In this document: positions 59,532 to 64,000 of the stretch, piece after piece
Position numbering within the stretch: position 1 is the first letter of the stretch
Layout: the number at the start of each line of letters is the position of its first letter
Assembly: GCA_964563395.1 (NCBI GenBank)
Contig: CAZLWK010000006.1
Coordinates: 1 to 64,000, forward strand
DNA: 64,000 bases
Direction: 5' to 3'
Origin: JBEVOS01 sp964563395
Lineage (GTDB): Bacteria; Pseudomonadota; Alphaproteobacteria; Caulobacterales; Aquidulcibacteraceae
Program-made: the position numbers and the translations under genes
The notes under the pieces: generated by a model
The model's input: the letters and a program-made list of their open reading frames with translations, nothing else
Databases searched by the model: none
What the model was told of the DNA's origin: nothing

Positions 59532-60377
59532 ATGAGCGGGAAATCGGCCTTGCGCTTCGTCGAACCAAGCGCCCTGCCGGGCTTCGGCCCCGCGCTGGGC
59601 CTCACCCTGGCCTATCTCTCTTTCTTCGTGCTGCTGCCGCTGACGGCCTTGGCGCTGCGGCCATGGGAATCCGGGCTCGACCATTTTTGGGCGGTTATCT
59701 CCAGCGACCGCACCATCGACGCGCTGCGTCTCAGTTTCGGCGCCTCGTTCATCGCGGCCTGCGTCAATGCCGTGTTCGGAACGATCGTGGCGTGGGTTCT
59801 GGTGCGCTACGAGTTCCCGGGGCGGCGCCTTTTGGATGCGTTCGTCGATCTGCCGTTCGCGCTGCCGACGGCGGTGGCGGGCATTTCGCTCGCGGCGATC
59901 TACGCGCCCAATGGGTCGGTCGGCGCACTGTTCGATCCCTATGGCGTGCAGATCGCCTATACGCCGCTGGGCGTGATGATCGCGCTTACGTTCGTCGGCT
60001 TTCCCTTCATCGTGCGCTCAATCCAGCCCGTGCTCGAGGATTTCGAGATCGAGGTGGAGGAAGCGGCCGCCACACTTGGCGCGACACGGCTTGAGACGAT
60101 TTTCAAAGTCGTCTTTCCAGCCATCCTCCCCGCCCTCATCGCCGGCTTTTCCTTGTCCTTCGCCCGCGCCGTCGGCGAATACGGCTCGGTGATCTTCATC
60201 GCGGGAAACCTTCCGAACGTTTCCGAAATCGCGCCGCTGCTGATCGTCATTCGCCTTGAAGAATTCGATTATGCGGGGGCCGCCGCCGTGGGATTGATCA
60301 TGCTCGTCTTCTCCTTCGCGATCCTTTTGGCGCTGAACCTCTTTCAGAGCGCCGTGGCGCGGCGGGGGCGCTCATGA
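59532..60377 (+). CDS. cysT: Sulfate ABC transporter permease CysT
   Basis: A 281-aa inner-membrane permease with six helices. FVDLPFALPTAVAGI and RAVGEYGSVIFIAGN mark CysT/CysU. The coupling loop reads EEAAATLGATRLETIFKVVFP. The ATG at 59532 starts MSGKSALRF; the longer frame to 59445 is not conserved. A 154-base gap before it is longer than others in the operon and may include a second promoter (TTGACC at about 59419). It overlaps cysW by ATGA. Confidence 0.93.
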   Translation: MSGKSALRFVEPSALPGFGPALGLTLAYLSFFVLLPLTALALRPWESGLDHFWAVISSDRTIDALRLSFGASFIAACVNAVFGTIVAWVLVRYEFPGRRLLDAFVDLPFALPTAVAGISLAAIYAPNGSVGALFDPYGVQIAYTPLGVMIALTFVGFPFIVRSIQPVLEDFEIEVEEAAATLGATRLETIFKVVFPAILPALIAGFSLSFARAVGEYGSVIFIAGNLPNVSEIAPLLIVIRLEEFDYAGAAAVGLIMLVFSFAILLALNLFQSAVARRGRS

Positions 60378-61222
60378 GCGGGCGCAGCGTCGCGCGGCGC
60401 GACCCGCCCCTGCTCGCGGCGGCGCTTATCGCGGTCACGCTTCTCTATTTGGCCTTCGTTCTGGTTCTGCCGCTCGTGACGGTGTTTTTCGAAGCGCTGC
60501 GCAAGGGCTTCAGCGAATATCTGCTCGGCCTGCAGGACCCAGACGCCCATGCCGCGATCCGACTGACCCTGCTCGTCGCCGCGATCGCCGTGCCGTTGAA
60601 CACCATTTTCGGCCTCGCCGCGGCCTGGGCCGTCACCAAATTCGAGTTCTGGGGAAAAAGCACGCTCATTACGCTGATCGATCTCCCCTTCTCGATCTCT
60701 CCGGTGATTTCAGGTCTCGTCTTCGTTCTGCTCTACGGCATGAATGGCTGGTTCGGCCCCATCCTCGAAGCCTACAACATCCAAATCATCTTCACGGTGA
60801 CCGGGCTCGTGCTGGCCACCACCTTGGTCACCCTGCCCTTCGTGGCGCGCGAGCTCATTCCGCTCATGCAGGCGCAAGGCGCCGACGAGGAAAGCGCGGC
60901 CGCGACGCTCGGCGCCGGCCCGTGGCGCACATTCTTCTTTGTGACGCTGCCAAACATACGGTGGGCGTTGATGTATGGCGTGCTCTTGTGCACGGCGCGC
61001 GCCATGGGCGAATTCGGCGCGGTGGCCGTGGTCTCGGGCCATATTCGCGGAGAGACCGCGACGATGCCGCTGCACGTCGAAATTCTCTACAACGAATACA
61101 ATTCGGTCGCCGCGTTCGCCGTCGCCTCGCTTCTGGCGCTGTTCGCGCTCGTGACGCTCGCGGTCAAATCCGTACTTGAATTGCACTTCGCGGACGAGCT
61201 CGCCGCGCAGCGCGTGCGTTGA
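60374..61222 (+). CDS. cysW: Sulfate ABC transporter permease CysW
   Basis: A 282-aa permease partner of CysT. DLPFSISPVISGLVFVLLYG and RAMGEFGAVAVVSGHIRGET are the CysW signatures. The coupling loop is EESAAATLGAGPWRTFFFVTLPN. It overlaps cysT and is followed 9 bases later by cysA. Confidence 0.94.
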   Translation: MSGRSVARRDPPLLAAALIAVTLLYLAFVLVLPLVTVFFEALRKGFSEYLLGLQDPDAHAAIRLTLLVAAIAVPLNTIFGLAAAWAVTKFEFWGKSTLITLIDLPFSISPVISGLVFVLLYGMNGWFGPILEAYNIQIIFTVTGLVLATTLVTLPFVARELIPLMQAQGADEESAAATLGAGPWRTFFFVTLPNIRWALMYGVLLCTARAMGEFGAVAVVSGHIRGETATMPLHVEILYNEYNSVAAFAVASLLALFALVTLAVKSVLELHFADELAAQRVR

Positions 61223-61231
61223 GGATCGATC

Positions 61232-62290
61232 ATGTCTCTGGAAATCAACAACGTACAAAAAAGCTTCGGCCGATTTCCGGCCCTGCGCGACGTATCCTTG
61301 CTGGCCGAAGACGGTGAATTCCTCGCCCTCCTCGGCCCTTCCGGCTCTGGAAAGACGACGCTCCTGCGCGTCATCGCGGGCCTTGAGCAGCCGGACGCCG
61401 GCGCTGTGTCCTTTCGCGGCGAAGACATCCTGTCCAAGCCGGTGCGCAAGCGCGGCATCGGCTTTGTCTTTCAGCACTACGCGCTGCTTCGACACATGAA
61501 CGTGGCCGACAATATCGCCTTCGGCATGCGCGCCAAGCCACGGAGCGCCCGTCCCAGCGAAGCCGCCATCAAGGCGAAAGTCTCGGAATTGCTGGCGCTG
61601 GTGCAATTGGACGGTCTTGGCGGCCGTTATCCCAGCCAATTGTCCGGCGGGCAAAGACAGCGTGTGGCGCTCGCGCGCGCGCTGGCGATCGAGCCGCGCA
61701 TCCTCTTGCTTGACGAGCCGTTCGGCGCGCTGGACGCGAAGGTGCGCCGCGAATTGCGCCGCTGGCTTCGCGATCTGCATGAACGCACCGGCTTGACCAC
61801 CATCTTCGTCACCCACGACCAGGAAGAAGCGCTCTATCTCGCCGATCGCATCGCGCTGTTGCGCAACGGCGCGCTGGAACAAGTGGGCACGCCGGAAGAG
61901 CTCTATCACGAGCCGGAAAGCCCCTTCGTGTTCGAATTTCTCGGCGACAGCATCAAGCTCGCCTGCGACATCAGGCACGGCGTTGCGATGATCGCGGGCG
62001 CGCCCGCGCCCATCGTCGGACAAATTCCGGACAACGGGCCCGCCTTCGCCTATGCGCGGCCGGATAATTTCAGCATCGACACCGGACCCGGCGCCGGCTT
62101 GGCCGCGATCGTGCGAAACGTCATCCTGGCGGGCCCTGACGCAAGGCTCGATTGCGCGATCGGCGGCGACGCCATCGAAGTGCGCGTGCCGACCGACCAG
62201 GCCGCGAAATTCTCGCCGCGCGACCAAATTCGCCTCACGCCGCGCGCCGTGCGGGTGTGGCGCACGCCAGCTGCGCCGGCGGCGGAATAG
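61232..62290 (+). CDS. cysA: Sulfate ABC transporter ATP-binding protein CysA
   Basis: A 352-aa ABC ATPase. Walker A is GPSGSGKTT, the signature LSGGQRQR, Walker B LLLDEPFGALD, and the switch THDQEEA. Residues 240-350 form a short TOBE-like regulatory domain (FSIDTGPGAG; IRLTPRAVRVW). It is the last gene of the operon; no clear terminator follows within 50 bases. Confidence 0.94.
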   Translation: MSLEINNVQKSFGRFPALRDVSLLAEDGEFLALLGPSGSGKTTLLRVIAGLEQPDAGAVSFRGEDILSKPVRKRGIGFVFQHYALLRHMNVADNIAFGMRAKPRSARPSEAAIKAKVSELLALVQLDGLGGRYPSQLSGGQRQRVALARALAIEPRILLLDEPFGALDAKVRRELRRWLRDLHERTGLTTIFVTHDQEEALYLADRIALLRNGALEQVGTPEELYHEPESPFVFEFLGDSIKLACDIRHGVAMIAGAPAPIVGQIPDNGPAFAYARPDNFSIDTGPGAGLAAIVRNVILAGPDARLDCAIGGDAIEVRVPTDQAAKFSPRDQIRLTPRAVRVWRTPAAPAAE

Positions 62291-62392
62291 ATTTAAGCTC
62301 TGTTTGTAACTGCACGGCAACGATAGGGCGAAGCGGCCGAGCACGCGTCACGTCCCCAAATCGGACCGCGATCATGCTTGAAACTCAGGAAA

Positions 62393-62437
62393 TGGTGCCG
62401 CCTAGGTGACTCGAACACCTGACCTACGCATTACGAA
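62393..62437 (-). other. Attachment site: 3' fragment of tRNA-Thr(CGT)
   Basis: Read on the minus strand, this 45-base stretch is the 3' part of a tRNA. It has an anticodon loop TTCGTAA (anticodon CGT), TGCGT stem strand, AGGTC variable loop, T-arm AGGTG-TTCGAGT-CACCT, acceptor strand AGGCGGC, discriminator A and encoded CCA. The sequence before the loop (AAGGC) cannot pair with TGCGT, so the 5' half is absent. Such fragments are left when an integrase inserts an element at a tRNA 3' end. Confidence 0.8.
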
Positions 62438-62567
62438 GCCTTTTGAGGCGGGTCTTCGGGAGGTTGAAGGAGCGCGAGCGAAAATGCGGGAGGACGCAAA
62501 GCACATTGCATTCAGTGAGTTGCGTGAATTCAGAAGCGTGAACAAGTTTGAAGGGCATTGAAGTGGT

Positions 62568-62615
62568 CAGCCTACTAATCGCCTACTAGCTGATCGCGTC
62601 CAAATTAGTAGGCTG
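62568..62615. repeat. Repeat cluster in front of the integrase gene
   Basis: The arms CAGCCTACTAAT (62568-62579) and ATTAGTAGGCTG (62604-62615) are a perfect 12-bp inverted repeat. GCCTACTA also occurs as a direct repeat at 62570 and 62581, 11 bases apart, which is about one helical turn. The arrangement is typical of recombinase or excisionase binding sites. Confidence 0.6.
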
Positions 62616-62768
62616 GCGGGATGATCCAGAAGACGTGATCGTGAGCCTAGTTCCGGCGCGCCGCGTGGTGGACTGCCTGCCGAGCGAAACTCGCCTAAGG
62701 ACCGAGAGGAACGCTCCTAACCATAAGAAAAATCTAGGGAAATCCGAATCCGGCATGGAGATCACCCC

Positions 62769-63944
62769 GTGCCGCAGCTTCGCCTAACGAAATCCAAGAT
62801 CGAGCTAATCGAGCCGCCCAAATCAGGCCAAGCGCTGTACTGGGATACACAGCTCAAAGGATTTGGGCTGCGCGTTGGCCAGCGCTCCATGGCCTTCATC
62901 GCAGAGACGAAGGTCGATGGGAGAACCGTCCGGGTCACCATCGGCGACGGCGCGCACCTTGCCCCCGAGCGCGCCCGCCAATTGGCGCTTTTGCGGCTCG
63001 GCGAGATGGCGGAGGGGCGCAACCCCAATCAAGAGCGACGTGCCAAGCGCGCCGAATCGATTTCGCTTAAGGAGGCTGCGGATGCCTACTTCGAGCGGAA
63101 AAGGCTCTCATCGACGACGCTGATAAGTTACCGGCGCACATTCGACTCCTACCTTGCCGATTGGGCGGATAAGCCGCTCTCGTCCATCAGCCGGGCGATG
63201 GTGGTGGATCGGCACGGCAAGCTGGGCGAAGCGGACCGGCCGGTCGCGGCCAACAACGCGATGAAGCACCTGCGCGCCGTGTACAACTTCGCGCTCGCGC
63301 TGCATCCGCATCTGCCGCCCAACCCCGTGCGCGCGATCTCCGATGCGCGCGTTTGGAATCCCGAGCGCCGGCGGCGCACCTTCATCACGGCGACGGCGCT
63401 GCCGCGCTGGTGGGCGGCCGTGATGCGAGAGCCGCCGCATTCGCGCGACTTCTTGCTAGTGGCGATTTTCACCGGCATGCGGCGAAGCGAAATCGCCACC
63501 CTGCGCTGGGAACATGTCGATCTCGATGCGCGCACGCTCACCGTGCCGAAGACCAAGAACGGCGATCCACTGATCCTGCCGATCGCGCAATTCACTGCCG
63601 ACTTGCTGCGGGAGCGCCGCCAAGGCATGCCAAAAGGCGAGTGGGTTTTTCCCGGCCGCGATGGCCACTGCCCCATGTGCGAGCCGAAACGGTTCACGGA
63701 CCGCGTGACGCTCGCGTCGGGAGTCGAGTTCACCATGCATGACCTCCGGCGCACCTTTATCACCATTGCGGAGAGCCTCGACATTTCGGCCTACGCGCTC
63801 AAACGCATGCTTAACCATCGCTCAGATGCGGACGTGACCGGCGGCTACATCATCGTGGATGTCGAGCGGCTACGCGCGCCTGTGGAACGCGCGGCAGCGA
63901 GAATATTGGAATTAGCGCGCCCTGCACAGGAAGTGGGACGCTAG
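62769..63944 (+). CDS. int: Tyrosine recombinase (phage/genomic-island integrase)
   Basis: A 391-aa integrase from a GTG start. Residues 1-95 form a DUF4102-like N-terminal arm-binding domain (YWDTQLKGFGLRVG). Residues 100-195 are the core-binding SAM-like domain. The catalytic domain shows Arg238 (FTGMRRSEI), Lys263, His324-x-x-Arg327 (MHDLRR), His350 (MLNHRS) and nucleophile Tyr360 (GGYIIVD). An HCPMC segment (300-304) is an unusual insertion. It lies 331 bases from a partial tRNA gene and points into the element, which continues past the window. Confidence 0.93.
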   Translation: MPQLRLTKSKIELIEPPKSGQALYWDTQLKGFGLRVGQRSMAFIAETKVDGRTVRVTIGDGAHLAPERARQLALLRLGEMAEGRNPNQERRAKRAESISLKEAADAYFERKRLSSTTLISYRRTFDSYLADWADKPLSSISRAMVVDRHGKLGEADRPVAANNAMKHLRAVYNFALALHPHLPPNPVRAISDARVWNPERRRRTFITATALPRWWAAVMREPPHSRDFLLVAIFTGMRRSEIATLRWEHVDLDARTLTVPKTKNGDPLILPIAQFTADLLRERRQGMPKGEWVFPGRDGHCPMCEPKRFTDRVTLASGVEFTMHDLRRTFITIAESLDISAYALKRMLNHRSDADVTGGYIIVDVERLRAPVERAAARILELARPAQEVGR

Positions 63945-64000
63945 GGCTCGCATCAAGCTGACAGCGTCGAAAACCTCGCCCGATCTCACCGAAACCACCA

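Larger units (their letters stand above)
62291..62768. other. 478-bp junction region: core genome to integrated element
   Basis: No gene is supported. The first 100 bases are the end of the host sulfate operon. From 62393 it holds a partial tRNA gene (attachment site), then lower-GC DNA with several short repeats, including GCGTGAA twice (62522, 62536) and the GCCTACTA set at 62568-62615, and finally the leader of the integrase gene. Confidence 0.7.

Noticed and set aside
60710..62344. A 544-codon open frame antisense to cysW and cysA
   Set aside because: Composition is typical of antisense translation of GC-rich genes, and both sense genes have clear motifs.
62393..62475. A complete tRNA-Thr gene
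   Set aside because: The 5' anticodon-stem strand, D-arm and 5' acceptor strand cannot be built from the adjacent sequence; only the 3' half is present.
1..64000. CRISPR arrays, rRNA genes or insertion sequences
   Set aside because: No regularly spaced repeats, rRNA-like sequence or transposase genes were seen anywhere in the window.

Overview
This is a GC-rich, densely packed chromosomal window with few intergenic gaps. Gene content points to an alphaproteobacterium, most likely of the Caulobacterales/Hyphomonadaceae type. The main clues are an alphaproteobacterial mitofilin gene sitting between hemD and hemY, a TonB-dependent receptor with the usual alphaproteobacterial plug start, and a CoA-ester catabolic cluster typical of oligotrophic members. 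This placement is inference from gene content; no rRNA or marker phylogeny is available here. The sequence is mostly core genome, with the edge of an integrated element at the right end.

Layout. 1-4130: a trypsin-like protease, pyrF, a DUF2167 membrane protein, gpsA and a small Rieske protein. 4130-5495: a TetR regulator followed by two paralogous membrane peptides of 36 and 35 residues with their own promoters, a terminator and a long palindromic operator; this is the least explained locus. 5491-10821: tsaD, then the heme block hemC-hemD-mitofilin-hemY. 10818-13131: two citrate-synthase-like proteins, one carrying an N-terminal DNA-binding domain. 13136-19028: a cyclic-nucleotide signalling module containing a glutaminase-STAS-cNMP receptor fusion, a cNMP phosphodiesterase, a transmembrane class III cyclase with a sulfatase-modifying-factor domain, and a Crp-family regulator. 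Two near-consensus CRP boxes lie in front of the phosphodiesterase gene and a small secreted protein gene.

19025-34644: an epoxide hydrolase, a PhyH dioxygenase, a crotonase and a murein-recycling pair. They are followed by a catabolic cluster with a CoA ligase, two acyl-CoA dehydrogenases (one lacking the catalytic Glu), an SDR, two crotonases, an APH-like kinase, a SnoaL-like protein and two tandem FAD monooxygenases. The cluster looks designed for a branched or cyclic (sterol- or isoprenoid-like) acid. 34712-42616: hydrolases, a PHB depolymerase, a GST, glpD, a KgtP-type transporter and an aminotransferase. 42736-46614: a TonB receptor and a TTC38-like repeat protein on either side of a dyad-containing promoter region.

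46611-54898: a seven-gene operon on the minus strand, with every junction overlapping, that couples an M20 hydrolase and a peptide-type ABC importer to an aldehyde dehydrogenase and an SDR. 55637-62290: a MAPEG protein, an Rrf2 regulator with four cysteines, a porin with a highly structured leader, and the sulfate importer sbp-cysT-cysW-cysA. 62393-end: a 45-bp 3' fragment of a tRNA-Thr(CGT) gene, repeat-bearing DNA and a tyrosine integrase. These mark the left boundary of a genomic island that continues beyond the window.
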